A stretch of DNA of 64,000 bases from Aulostomus chinensis (Eukaryota > Chordata > Actinopteri > Syngnathiformes > Aulostomidae). The DNA lies in the NCBI GenBank assembly GCA_037954235.1, contig JBBMOA010000018.1:403501-467500 (forward strand), in the 5' to 3' direction. The notes under the pieces were generated by a model. The model saw nothing but the letters and a program-made list of their open reading frames with translations. It was not told the origin of the DNA and made no database searches. The position numbers and the translations under genes are program-made. This document shows, one piece after another, positions 1 to 10,984 of this stretch. Position 1 is the stretch's first letter. Every line of letters begins with the position of its first letter.

Positions 1-354
1 CAGCTAACGTTAGCAGCTAATGTTAGCTTACAACAAGACGTGCTGCAGTTGAACAAAAGCAAACACCTGAACTCCGTCTCTTAGTCTTCCTCCTGAAAAA
101 ATCTAACATTTCTGTATGGAATTGTTTGATTAACCTTCTAATAATGACGTTGCGTCCAGGCCAAGTCTGAAAGAGAATTTTTGAAAAGGCCTTTTACTTT
201 TTTTTACAATTGTTTCGTCATACAAGCGATGTGACTGAGACACATCTGCATCGAAAACTCCCATCTCTGGTTAGAGATTTTTCCAAACCTTCTGTAGTCG
301 ATTAAATCCAAACTTCATTAAGAAAATGAGCCTTTCATTGTTTCACCACCACCA

Positions 355-781
355 CTCAGTTTCAGCTGAAGCGTTTATTCAGGGACGCTGGCCACTGGCC
401 TCAGAGGTTCCGAGTGTCTGATCTATAGAACATCATCAACTCACTGGTCACAGACCGTCAAACATCGTCACCATCATAAGCTTTAAAAATCATTGCAGAG
501 CTTAAAACTGCCGAGCTGAAATTCAGCTTTCACTCAGGAGTGTTCACTGCTGTGGTCCGTGACATCACGGCGGGTCTCAATGACTTTTCAGCTGCAACAA
601 GGTCGTATTCCAGCTGAATGTCCGTTTGTTTTTCCTGGAGCTTCAGCTCTAACCTTCCTCCCATCGAGGTCTTCATACTGGTTTCACCCTGCCCCCCTCT
701 TCACCTTCTCCATCTCTTTATCCATTCAGCTCTTCCCTTCCCTCCCCTGGCCTGCCACTCCCCACCTCCAGCATTCACCTC
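355..781 (-). other. pigq: pigq 3' UTR and poly(A) signal
   Basis: This stretch lies directly downstream of the pigq stop codon on the minus strand. An AATAAA hexamer (TTTATT on the plus strand) lies at 374-379, about 400 nt past the stop, so the mRNA probably ends near 355. No coding signal is seen. Bases 1-354 hold no gene I can support; the first 30 bases are GTTAGC-rich. Confidence 0.55.
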
Positions 782-3700
782 TCAGTCTGTCTTGGTGGTT
801 TTGTGTCTCCAAGGGTAAATCAGCTCCCCAACAAACAGCTTCTTGACCAGGGCGGCCCACGAGTCTCTGGGGTAGCAGCTGTAGGTGGGCGTGCGGTACG
901 TCTGCAGCACGCTGCTGCTCTTCAGAGGGTTAATCTGAGGAAGGAGACACACACACACACATCGGTTTTAGGAGACAGACAAGAGAAAGTGGCTTCTGGA
1001 CCACTTCCAGACTCTCTAAGCCTTCCCTTTTAGTTTGAGTTGTCCTCATTTATCTTTTTAATGCCCCCCTTTCGTCACTGTTCTGACTGCTTGTCAATGC
1101 GTTGAGTGTCGTGGTCGTTTTGAGCTCATATCTGTTTTAAGTGTCCAGAAACTACAGATGACAAAGAGCTTCTTGGCTAATTAGCGTGGTAGCCAGTTAG
1201 CTTGACCCAATGACATAAATGTGTGAGAATATTCCTTTTTTTGTTGGTTCAAAACAATGAAAAGTTGATTTTCTTTCTGGTGAGCTTTCATGAGACTTCT
1301 TGGGTGTTTTGGTCGACTGATTCTGTTTTAGCCGTTTGACTCAGTTGGACAACAGCGCATGGAACCTTCAGTCCATTCTATCATTCTTAGTTGTGGTCTT
1401 GTTTCAGTTTGGGTTCCCAGCTAAAATAGAAGTCGTCAACAATCATTTCTACGAAATGAACTACATTGAGATTTGCATTTTTTCAATATGATTGTTTTAC
1501 AGTTATGAAGGACTTTTTTAATAGTTTTACATATTGGGAATCTGTCCAGGGTGAACCCCACCTCTCGCCCGTTGATGCTGGGATAGGCTCCACCCCCCGC
1601 GACCCTTACTAGTAAGGAATAAGACGACGACCACATATTGAGAATGGATGATCTGAAACACTGTGCGGCACCAGTTATTATAATACATATGAAATAATGA
1701 AGAGCATTAATCTTGCATTCTGCCACAAATTCTTCAGAACAAAACCATCATCATTCAACTTCCCAATACCAGAGAAGCCACCACCAACATGTCACCCTTC
1801 ACATTCTTGTGTTCAGTGGCCGGCTAAGCTGGGCCAGGGCCAACAGCCCAACCAGACCAGACGAGGTGGACCGCATTTTTCCTGACATTGTAGAGTCCGA
1901 CTTGAGACTTTGATCCATGCTGTGTTAGCATCAGCTCTCTGCTGGGGTTCAGCGGACATCGCTGTCATGACAATGGGAAACTAGCATCCAGTGAAGGAAC
2001 TTTATTGAGTGATCAGAACTTATGGGGCTCCAAAAAATGAACGTTGTACACGTCTGGATTTTACGTGTGAAGTCGTACCTCCATCAGCAGGTGGAGGGCT
2101 GTCCCGGGCTCGTCACACAGCACCCTGAACTTCACACCCTCTGTCGAGCAGGTGATGGAACAAAAAACAAGGTGTTACCGCAGAGACGGTGCTTCATCCT
2201 CTCACTTAACTTCCTGCTAATTTGTCCATGTCCCAACTCATCATCCTGGTGTCTCCGATATGAGTAGCAGGACATAAATAAAGGTGACGGCGTACCTGCG
2301 AGCCTGTAGGGCCGACAGATGCGAAGGCCGACAGCGAAGAGAGGGAAGGAGTTGATGAAGTCCACGCTGAGGTGGAGGACGCCCTGGAAGAGGACCACCA
2401 CCAGACGCAGCTGCATCCCAGAGACACCCAGAGGTAAATACACACTCTTAAGATGCTAACTTCCTGTTGGACTACAAAACTACCTCATCCCTGACATGAC
2501 CACTTCCTGTCAGTGCTCCATCAATAGTGGAAATATAGAATCCATTTTGGTTGCTTAAATGATTCTCGCCATCGTGTGCCACCATATCTTGAAGGGTCGT
2601 TAACAAAGTGTCAACCTCAGTGACGGCGACCAACACCTCTAACTGAGCTGAATCAAAGAGTGCGTTTCTCACCAGAGTGAAAACCAGGTAGTAGAGTGCC
2701 GTGGTCGGCAGCAGGAAGAGCAGGATGGTGAACAGAAGCGTCCCGATGAAGAGCTGAGGTGGAACAAACACACAGACTAACATCTGAACCTCTGATGATG
2801 ATGATGATGATGATGATGGCGGGTGTCTCACCTGGTCCAGGTCGTAGGAGCAGGAATCAACCCTCTGACGGAGAACATTCCACTTCTTCCCTCTGAAGAG
2901 CCTCCAGAGAGACGAGAGTCCGTAGATCTTCAGACAGTAGAGTCTGACACACAAACCAGGGAGAGACGGGTGGACAAACAGAAAAACTATTTCTTTTTTT
3001 ATTAAATGGATAAAAAGAATAAAAAATACAAGTTAGAGAAACAGCTAAATCCATACAAAGCACTTTTTTCTCAAAATTGCATTCATTCATCTGTTCAGGT
3101 CTTTGCTTCTTATTGACTGACGGACAGGAAGACTTCAGCTGAAGACCAGATCAATGCTCAGTCACAGAACTACAACGACAAAAGTAGAGGAGTTAAACAC
3201 GGTGTTCCTCAAGGCTCAGTGCTTGGGCCGATTCTCTTCACTTTATATAGGCTTCCTTTGGTCAAATTATTCAGAAACACTCCGTACCTTCCATTGTTCC
3301 CCAGACGATACTCAATTATTCCAGCAGTTACTACACTACAAGCAGGCATTACACACATGAAGGCCTGGATGACTTCTAACTCTTTACTGCTAAACTCTGA
3401 TGAGACAGAAGTTCTTGTGCTTGGCCCCAAACACCTTAGAGACACGTTACCTGATGATGTCACTGCTCTGGATGACATCACTACGGCCTCCAGCAGCACT
3501 GTTGAGAACCTAGGAGTTCTATTTGATCAGGATTTGTCCTTCAGTTCCCACATCAATGACATTTCTAGGACCGCCTTTTTCCATCGACGCAGTTTCTCTA
3601 AGATCAGAAACATTCTGTCTCCAGGTGAAAACGAGTCCATGCATCTGGGACTTCTAGGCTGGACGATTGCTCCTCACTTTTAAAGCTCTTATGGTCAGAC

Positions 3701-6700
3701 TCCATCGCATCTGGAAGAGCTCCTAGTTCCTCATGAACCCAACAGAGCACTACGCTCCCAGGATGCAGGGTTCCTGCTGGTTCCTAGAGTTCTAACAGTA
3801 GAATGGAGCCAGAGCCTTCAGCTATCAGGCTCCCCTCCTGTGGAACCGTCTCCCAGTTTCAGTCCAGGACCCAGACCCCCTCTCTAGGTTTAAGAGCAGA
3901 CTGAAGACCTCCTTGTTGATCAGGCTTATAGTTGGGGCCGGTCCGGCTGATCCTGGACCAGCTCCTAGTTTATGCTGCTATAGACTGAGACTACCGGGGA
4001 CTCCCATGATGCACTGGGCTTCCTCCTCCTCTCTGTTCTCTCCATCTTTATCCACAACATCCTCATGTGTCAATCATCCATCAACCTCAACTTCTTCCTG
4101 GAGGTGTCTGTGCTCTCACCCTGCAGGTCACCTGGGGCTGTAGACGCTGGGATGATCACTTCCTGTCTGGACCAACTACTCGCTCGCCCTGGCCTGTGTT
4201 CCTCTCTCCTTCCTACGCCTCCATCTCTCTCCTCTTATCCCCCTGCCCCACCCCTTTCTCTCCTCTCCTCCCCCACCTCCATCCCTCTCCTCCCCATCAG
4301 CTTGAGGTGTACTAACTTCTAAAGCTGCATGATGACACCCAGCTGCTCTCTCACTGAGAGGCTGTGAGAGAGCTTCAGCTTCCAGGAGCTCCTGCTGGCA
4401 AAAATACGCAACAAGGAAGGTGGGTCATATTTACTCAGGCTCCACGGGAGCTGAGCTGTCTGTAGGGCAGATGCATAATTCAGTCGCTGCTCCGCCTCTT
4501 CCACATCACTCCTTTATCACAGCCTCCACCCAGGTGTAGTTACTTCAGATGTCAAAAGCAGTTTATTATCTGCAGTATCTCTGACAGTCAGGAGGCTCTC
4601 GGGGTGTGGAGGGTGGCTCACTGGGCCAAGTTGCCAGAGTAAACTTTGGTACTGTACGTCTTTGAACGCCATGAGAATGTATGATCTCAACTGTTTTTCA
4701 ACAAAATTATGTGATCAATATGTCTGACAGGTATAAAAGCGATAATGTGATGATGCACGAGAGTATTAAAGCAATGAGTCTGCGTCAAGTCAGCAGGTCA
4801 GGATGACGGATCGGATCAACATCACCCAGATGGACCAGTCAGCGTCTGAGCGCTGGTGCAGTTTGTAAGAGCCTGAGGAAAAAAAGTGGTGCAGGACTGA
4901 ACCCTAAAGTTCTGTTGGTAAAACGTCCAGTTCCCTCGTTTCCAAGTCAGAGAGCTGAAATCAGCAGATGACGATATTTTACACTTGTGCTCATGCTGGT
5001 CTGCTACCCAGGACGCCCACAGTGGCAAAACAAGATTTCTCACTGACCCCTGCACCACCGTGCCGCCCTGTCTTTGTCACATTTGTGGCAAAAGGTATTA
5101 AGCCATTAAAAACCGATTCATCATTTTACGGGGATTTTGCTGGGATAGGCTCCACCCCCACCACCCTGAACAGGAGAAGAGGGAGAACATGGAGGGATGA
5201 TGGATGGATGGAGCAAGTGAGGGAGAAACCTTTCCTGCCACTGTCCAAACAACAACCTGGTGTTCAGGCATCCCAGACTAAAGTAGGCGGAGATCTCTGA
5301 TGTCACTGGCCTGTATGGCAGGAAGTCATTTTTTTAGGCTGGTATGCACATGTTTCTTTCACCCAGCCACCAGACACGCGGGCTGAATCTGAGTCAAGGT
5401 CTCACCTGGCTCCGTAGACGTAGAAGCAGTAGATGTGGAAGGTGAGTAGGGCCACCATGTCCGAGAGCAGCGAGAGGGCAAAGGTCAGGCCCAGACAGGC
5501 GGACAGGCCTCCGTACCAGAGGATCCCCTCGATGAAGGGGGACATCAGGTGGATATAGCCTGGAGGGAGAGGAGGGACTCCCCTTCATTCGTAGTGTTTG
5601 GATGTGTATGTGTGCGTGTGTGTGCGTTGTGACTCACTGATCCAGAGGTGAATGTGGTACAGGAAAAAACGGCCCAAAACTTGGTCCAAGGCCCTGTTCA
5701 TCTTCAGGCCAGCAGGGGCTCCCATCAGCCACTGCAGCAGCTCCTCCAGCTCTTGGGCCACATGCTGTAGAGGACCCATGACAGATAAATGCCAGGACAT
5801 GTGATCTCAAGCCTTCCTACCCGACATCCTGAAGCAAGTCAGGTGACGCAGGTAAAACGGCAGACTAGCAAGTTGTGGTGGGGGAATTATTCTGGGGTGT
5901 TTGAATGTTAGGACAGCATTCCCAAACTGGACATCGACTGCCATGGTAACGGTAAAAACTCAGACACCCTACGTCTAAGCTTTGGAAATCAGTGCATTCA
6001 CATGCTTACATCAGCCGCAGGCACCAGAGTGTTTGCCAGCATGGTGATGCGGTCGTCTCTGTAGAGCCATGAGATGAGCAACATGCCGAGAGCCACGTCC
6101 ACCAGGAAGGACACAAAGATGTTGGCTTTTCTAGACAGAGGAAGTAACGACAGTGAGACAAAGAGAGCAGCGAAGTAGCAGAGGCAGTCTCAGCCAAACC
6201 CATCACAACCTCTTATAACCCAGGTTTCCACAAAACGCTCTAGAATAGTCTATGTCCTCCAAAGCCTCCATTTCTGTGCGTCTGTAGGAGACACAGCTGA
6301 CTTAATCTTTACTGTCCCTCTTGTCTCCTTCTGATGCAGCTGAAAAGAAAAGCAGAAAATGAGAGCTATTCAAGCTTGGACTGACGAGACAAATGGTGAA
6401 CTGCTAGTGAAGGTAGATATGCCATGAACACTAAAACATGCGCTCGAACAAACTTAGACCTTTCGCTTCGATATCAAATGGGCTGTCCTTGCTCTAATGT
6501 GCAGGAAATACTTAATAAAAAAATCAATAAATGCCTGAAATGACATCACATCAGGTCTAAGTGGTAGGTTTATTCTTTCAGTGCTCTGATGTCCTTTTGG
6601 ACATGAAACGTCTTAGACGGTAAAGGATCTTATCTTCTCACATGAATACTGGCTGGTATATCGGTTATACAATGATTTACTCACTAGTATTTCTTCTGGT

Positions 6701-6896
6701 CCCAAAAATCAGTCTTTTACATTTGATGTTTATTGTGAATCTGCATTGTTGCTGTAAATTAAACCTCTAATTGAGCATCTGAGCGCAGAAAAGGCTCAAC
6801 GCTCACAGATGTGAACACAAGTCTTGTGTCTCATTTTGGTTTCTGAGGCCTTGGGATGTTCAGCCTGTCACCACATCACCCTCAGAGTGAAGAGGT

Positions 6897-6939
<43 letters not shown>

Positions 6940-8866
6940 CATGAACTGTGTGTGTCTGACAGCTGATGCAGGAGAACTGAGCGTCTTCATGTGTTCGGTT
7001 CTGTAGCTGAGCTGGACACACGTGGACAGTTTGGAGGACAGCAGGCGCAGCGGGTACAGACTGAAGACCCTGCAGGTGAAATAAACAATCAACAACTGAT
7101 GCTTCGGGGAAAGTTAAAATATTGCAGCTATATGACATCAAAAAAAAGCAGAAACTTTCGCCAAGATAGTCTCCTGGAAGAGCACAAAGAGACTGAGAGG
7201 AATTTTGGATTGAAAAGACGAGTCTTGCTCAAATGGTGCCAGAAAAGCTGCATGCTGATGTCAGCGCTCCGCCTCCTCACCGGACGCTACAGATCCAGGT
7301 CCAGACGGCGAGCAGCCAGCTGATAAGCAGGCAGAGCGGCACCGACGCCTGTTTGAGCAGCTCCACAATGATGCTGGCCTCACGACCCTCTGACTGCCAG
7401 TGAGTCGACTTGAGGGGCCCGTCATCATACCTGTCCAGGAAGAAGAGCGGCTGGCTGTGCGCCACTGTCTGGAACACCTGGACCCAAGAGGAAGAGGAGC
7501 ATACATGACCTCCCCTGCCTTCATGATTGTAAACGTTATGCATTTATTATTAATGCCCTTATTTTCCTGGTCCAAGACCTGGGACCAAACTGGCCTACCT
7601 GTCTCAGCTCAGACGGAGGACCAGCTAGGGGGTCAGGAATGCCGTTCTGGATTGGGTGGAGCTGTGACAGCATCACCTTCCTCTGCTCATAGTGGATGAA
7701 GATGACTTTCTCTTCTCCCTGACCTGCAGCGTCGCTGCCGCCCTCCTCATCCTCGGTCTTCACCTCCCGCTGAGCTGCTCCTCCATCTGAACACAACAGA
7801 TTTACATCTTCTTCAACATCAGGTTCGACTGCTTTGTCCACTGAAACGAGGGAAGATGAACATCTGCAGGGTTTGATGATTCTCCACAGACAACCGGCCT
7901 CCTCAGATCAGCTTCCTGTCAGTCAGACTACATTGCTAGGAATCTCCTACCACAGCTGTACGCCTCTGCTCTGTGTGGGAGGCCGCGTGACCTTGACCTC
8001 TAACCAATAACATTTTTCAGGCCGACCTTGAGCCCTACTGGACATGTGAGTTCCTGTGAGTTCTCGAGCTGTCAGGTATATGAGAACAAGACACACAGAC
8101 ATCGCCCAGTCCAGGGCTGTTGCTGCGACATGAGAACCCTGTAATCATGAATGAAGTCATCACACTGGTTCTTGCCAAGTCAATCAAGCCTCCGAAACAT
8201 CCATAAACTTGATCCATGACATTTCTGCTGGCGCTGGACTACTGAAACCTCTGCATTAAGAGAAGGTGAGGCTGAAGCTCGTACCCTGATCCCGCCCCAG
8301 GACCTGGCAGCTAAAGCCCGTCTTGCCAGTCAAGCGGCTGATCTGGAGCCAACGATCCTTGGGGAAGATGGTGCTGAGGTCCCTGAGGAAGCTCTCCATG
8401 CCCTCCTGACCATCTTTGGGCAAACTCCATGAGCCAAGCACCGTCAACTCCACCCTGCTCTGGGCCTGCATCTGGAAGAGAAACATGGAGGATAGACTTG
8501 CTAGCCTCTGAGCCTTAGTGAGGAGGAGATGACCTCAGAGGTTATGGGATGGTTTGTGAGTCGCCTCTTATCTTTAGCTGTTAACTTAAAAATGATGTCT
8601 ACTTATATGAGGGATTTTCTGTACGTCAGCCGCACACAAACCTACCAAGCTGAGTTCTGTGACCCAGTCACCACCAGCGTAGCGCACCAAGGCCTGCATG
8701 AAGCTGCACTAACCTGCTGGATGTACTGCTTGACCTGGCCGGGGATGAACGGGTAGTGGATGACTGCCAGAACCACAGCAGAGTCGTGGCCGGGGATCCA
8801 GCGGCCCACCAGCAGCCCGCTGTCTGCCCGGTTACAGCACTGGGGGAAGAAGACTTTGAGCACCAT
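782..8866 (-). CDS. pigq: PIGQ, GPI-GlcNAc transferase subunit Q
   Basis: PIGQ (Gpi1 family) is a multi-pass ER membrane subunit of the PIGA-containing complex that moves GlcNAc onto phosphatidylinositol, the first step of GPI-anchor synthesis. Coding exons in transcript order: 8866-8714, 8471-8285, 7840-7599, 7477-7281, 7069-6938, 6130-6010, 5764-5638, 5559-5406, 2943-2832, 2753-2673, 2410-2296, 2140-2079, 934-782. All junctions are GT-AG and the frame is kept throughout, giving 611 aa (human isoforms about 581 and 760). Recognition rests on near-identical family segments: the start MVLKVFFPQCC, then STHWQSEG, LQWLMGAPAGLKMNRALDQV, YCLKIYGLSSLWRLFRGKKW, RQRVDSCSYDLDQ, hydrophobic FIGTLLFTILLFLLP and LCRPYRLA-like ICRPYRLA. 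Residues about 115-155 (third exon) form an acidic, poorly conserved linker. The start is the family start; an upstream ORF precedes it. The intron at 2944-5405 holds an L2 LINE. Confidence 0.96.
1541..1625 (+). repeat. Tail fragment of fish CTGGGATAGGCTCC interspersed repeat
   Basis: Contains CTGTCCAGGGTGAACCCCAC followed by GCTGGGATAGGCTCCACC, the characteristic 3' part of a very common teleost interspersed repeat. Only the tail is present, in the pigq intron before the last exon. Other copies in this window are at 5139-5215, 20915-21485, 24590-24975 and 44800-45150. Confidence 0.75.
2793..2818 (+). repeat. (GAT)n microsatellite
   Basis: About eight GAT/TGA units within the short pigq intron between the exons at 2832-2943 and 2673-2753. 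Confidence 0.9.
3178..4310 (+). mobile_element. Degenerate L2-type LINE, 3' part
   Basis: A plus-strand reverse-transcriptase remnant inside a pigq intron, antisense to the gene. It shows the RT motif GVPQGSVLGPILFTLY (3201-3250), then SLLLNSDETEVLVLGPKH and NLGVLFDQDLSFSSHI, all typical of fish L2 elements. The FADD-like catalytic block is missing: the frame jumps after about 3250, a block is deleted, and stops follow 3680. The part from about 3690 to 4310 matches in style the C-terminal end and 3' tail of these elements (CTACCGGGGACTCCCATGAT). It is a 5'-truncated dead copy. Confidence 0.75.
5139..5215 (+). repeat. Tail fragment of fish CTGGGATAGGCTCC interspersed repeat
   Basis: GCTGGGATAGGCTCCACC followed by an A/G-rich tail that runs into GGATGATGGATGGATGG. 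It is the same tail and GGATG microsatellite seen at 24900-24970 and 45110-45180, here truncated at its 5' end and inside a pigq intron. Confidence 0.8.
6899..6937 (+). repeat. (CA)n microsatellite abutting a pigq 5' splice site
   Basis: Roughly 19 CA units. On the pigq (minus) strand this reads (GT)n, and its first GT is the 5' splice site of the exon at 6938-7069. Confidence 0.95.
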
Positions 8867-9531
8867 GACTAGCAGCCCGTGACGGCCTGATATCCACTGG
8901 ACAGAAACCTCCTGTGGAAACAAAGAGCTGACAGGAGAACAGCAGCATCAGCATCTCAACACCAGACTCAACACAACCCAAAGCAGTCGCACTCTAGTTT
9001 TCCATCGGCGGTGAACCATTAAACACACGTCAGCATTCAAAAATCAATTATTGCATTAATAATACAAATGGTGATACTGTGAATAATCTGCTTTCTGCGT
9101 TTGAAGGGAAACTGGAGCATCGGGGGTACTCGGCCGTCCTCGTTTTTGCCCTTCAATTATTGAGTCAGTGGCGTTGTTGTAGCTGCTGCTGCGGCAGTAC
9201 GCGGCGCCCGCGGCGGGTCCTGCATTGATTTCAGCGTTAGCCAGCTAGCAGGAAAGTAGGTTAGCTCCGGTGTAAGCAAGTGACGAGGACTGAAGCTGGC
9301 TGATATTCATTCACAGACTCGTTTGTGATGCATCCATGCAGTTTCCCCCTGGTCAGAACGCCTCCCAGCTCAAACACGGCCAGCTCGCTACTATCGATCG
9401 AATAAAAATGTTCCAATTAAACCGAAATCCGGGGCCGAGGCGGGAAGATTCGGTTTGTCTCACAACAGCGACGTTTGATATGGAAAATCGAATCGTGACT
9501 GACCTTCTTTAACAGCCACGGGAGCTTTCAC

Positions 9532-9600
9532 CTCTCGTCCCTCGGTCGAGCTCCAGACCCCGCCATCTTTGTTGTTGACGGTCCGGCGCGTTTAAGGTTC
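9532..9600 (-). promoter_or_regulatory. pigq: pigq non-coding first exon with uORF and YY1-like motif
   Basis: On the minus strand AAGATGGCGGGG (YY1-like) is followed by a donor at 9531 (GAGAG|GTGAAAG). This joins in a plausible way to the acceptor at 8912 (TTTCCACAG|GAGG). The ATG at 9566-9564 opens a 25-codon ORF across this junction that stops with TAG at 8871-8869, two bases before the main ATG. Upstream on the plus strand, ACTTCCGG and TTCCGG at 9610-9640 look like ETS sites. The transcription start near 9600 is an estimate. Confidence 0.55.
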
Positions 9601-9654
9601 CCGAAGGGAACACTTCCGGGCGTGTGTTCCGGTTCCGGTTGCAGTGTACTGCAT

Positions 9655-9835
9655 TATTCCTGTTCTTACTGTATTATTACTAGAATTGCTGTATTATTAC
9701 TATTAATGCTGTATTCTAACAGTTCTTATAGTATTATTACTGTTGCAACTGTATTATTAGTTATTACTGTATTATAACAGTTCTTCGTGTATTATTACCA
9801 TTGTTACTGTATTATTGTTGTTATTACTTTTAAAC
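9655..9835 (+). repeat. AT-rich tandem repeat between divergent promoters
   Basis: Imperfect repetition of CTGTATTATTACTGTT-like units of about 25-35 bp between the pigq and eef2kmt promoters. The rest of 9840-10400 holds no gene or repeat that I recognise. Confidence 0.7.
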
Positions 9836-10400
9836 ACCAATTCTTGGAGTGCAGCTTTTTTGCCCTTCGCCTCACAGCAAGCCAGTTGTCTAACAACCGT
9901 TCCTACTAGACTGCAGTTATTTGATGACGTTTGTATTTTTTAAACCCATTCACGTCCTGGAAAGTCGTCTTACAGCATTTTTCGTATCTCACGTGAATCA
10001 TTTTTAATTAACAACTTGGATTCTGCGGTGCGTGCATCGCTCCTCTGGTACATGACTGAACTGAAGCCTGAAAACCTGCACCGACACGGAGGAACTTACC
10101 GGTGAAGGGTGCCTTGACAGACGAGGCGCTGCTGGCCGTCAGTGCCGCGGGGACACGGCCGCCCGCCGACCAACGGTCCGTTTATCTCCTGCTGCCGTGA
10201 CACAGCAAGAAAGAAGCGGGACGCGAAAGCTAATTGACTCTTTTACTTTGAAACTCCTGTCGCTGGTTTTCATTCTGGTGTGTGTTGGTTGGTGGAGGCG
10301 TCGCTGCGGCTCCGCGGTTGATTCTCCTCCAATAAAAGATCCAGTTATGATTTAGTTTTGGTTTGTTTAGGTTGATAAAGTGAAAACGGGCTGCAGAAAG

Positions 10401-10418
10401 ACTACAATACCCAGAAGC
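10401..10418 (+). promoter_or_regulatory. ZNF143/STAF-type promoter motif
   Basis: ACTACAATACCCAGAAGC matches the core of the SBS-type ZNF143 motif (ACTACAATTCCCAG...) that marks many vertebrate promoters. It lies 65 bp upstream of the eef2kmt ATG, the usual position. No TATA box is seen. The motif reading is from memory of the consensus. Confidence 0.6.
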
Positions 10419-10472
10419 TCTAGCGAGGAATGGCGCGGTGCGTTGTGGGTAGGACTAAAACCAACACAATCC

Positions 10473-10478
10473 CACGTG
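10473..10478 (+). promoter_or_regulatory. CACGTG E-box before eef2kmt start
   Basis: A palindromic CACGTG ends four bases before the eef2kmt ATG. It is a possible USF/MYC/TFE-type site, but six bases alone are weak evidence. Confidence 0.3.
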
Positions 10479-10482
10479 AAGG

Positions 10483-10931
10483 ATGCAGCGTGCGGTACCG
10501 GAACGAAGCCCAGACGTCGAGGAGGACCAGAAACCGGAGGCTCTGGACGGGTTCCGGGCGGGGTTCTTCGCCGCGAGCCGACTCGCCGGCTTCCCCTGGG
10601 CGGTGAGTCTGACGGTCAGACGGGTAGCTTCCGAGAGGGGCTCGCGCCACGGATTCGGTGGAACGCGCTTAGGATGAAGATCGGATGATGTTTTGTTTCT
10701 GTTGTCCAGCGGAATGTTAGCTGTGACTGCGCGAGTCAACATTGCGGTATAAGATGACGACACATAAACGTCACGGAGGCCTCAGTAACCCGCGTGTCCG
10801 CGCGCAGGTCACTAATGGCACGATAGCGACGGCGAGACTCACGCGGGCGTTTCTGCTTTCAGTTTCTAGAAAAAGAGCTCGAACGCAGCAAATCATCAGA
10901 CGTCATCTCTGATGTTCTCAAACAGGTAAAC

Positions 10932-10984
<53 letters not shown>

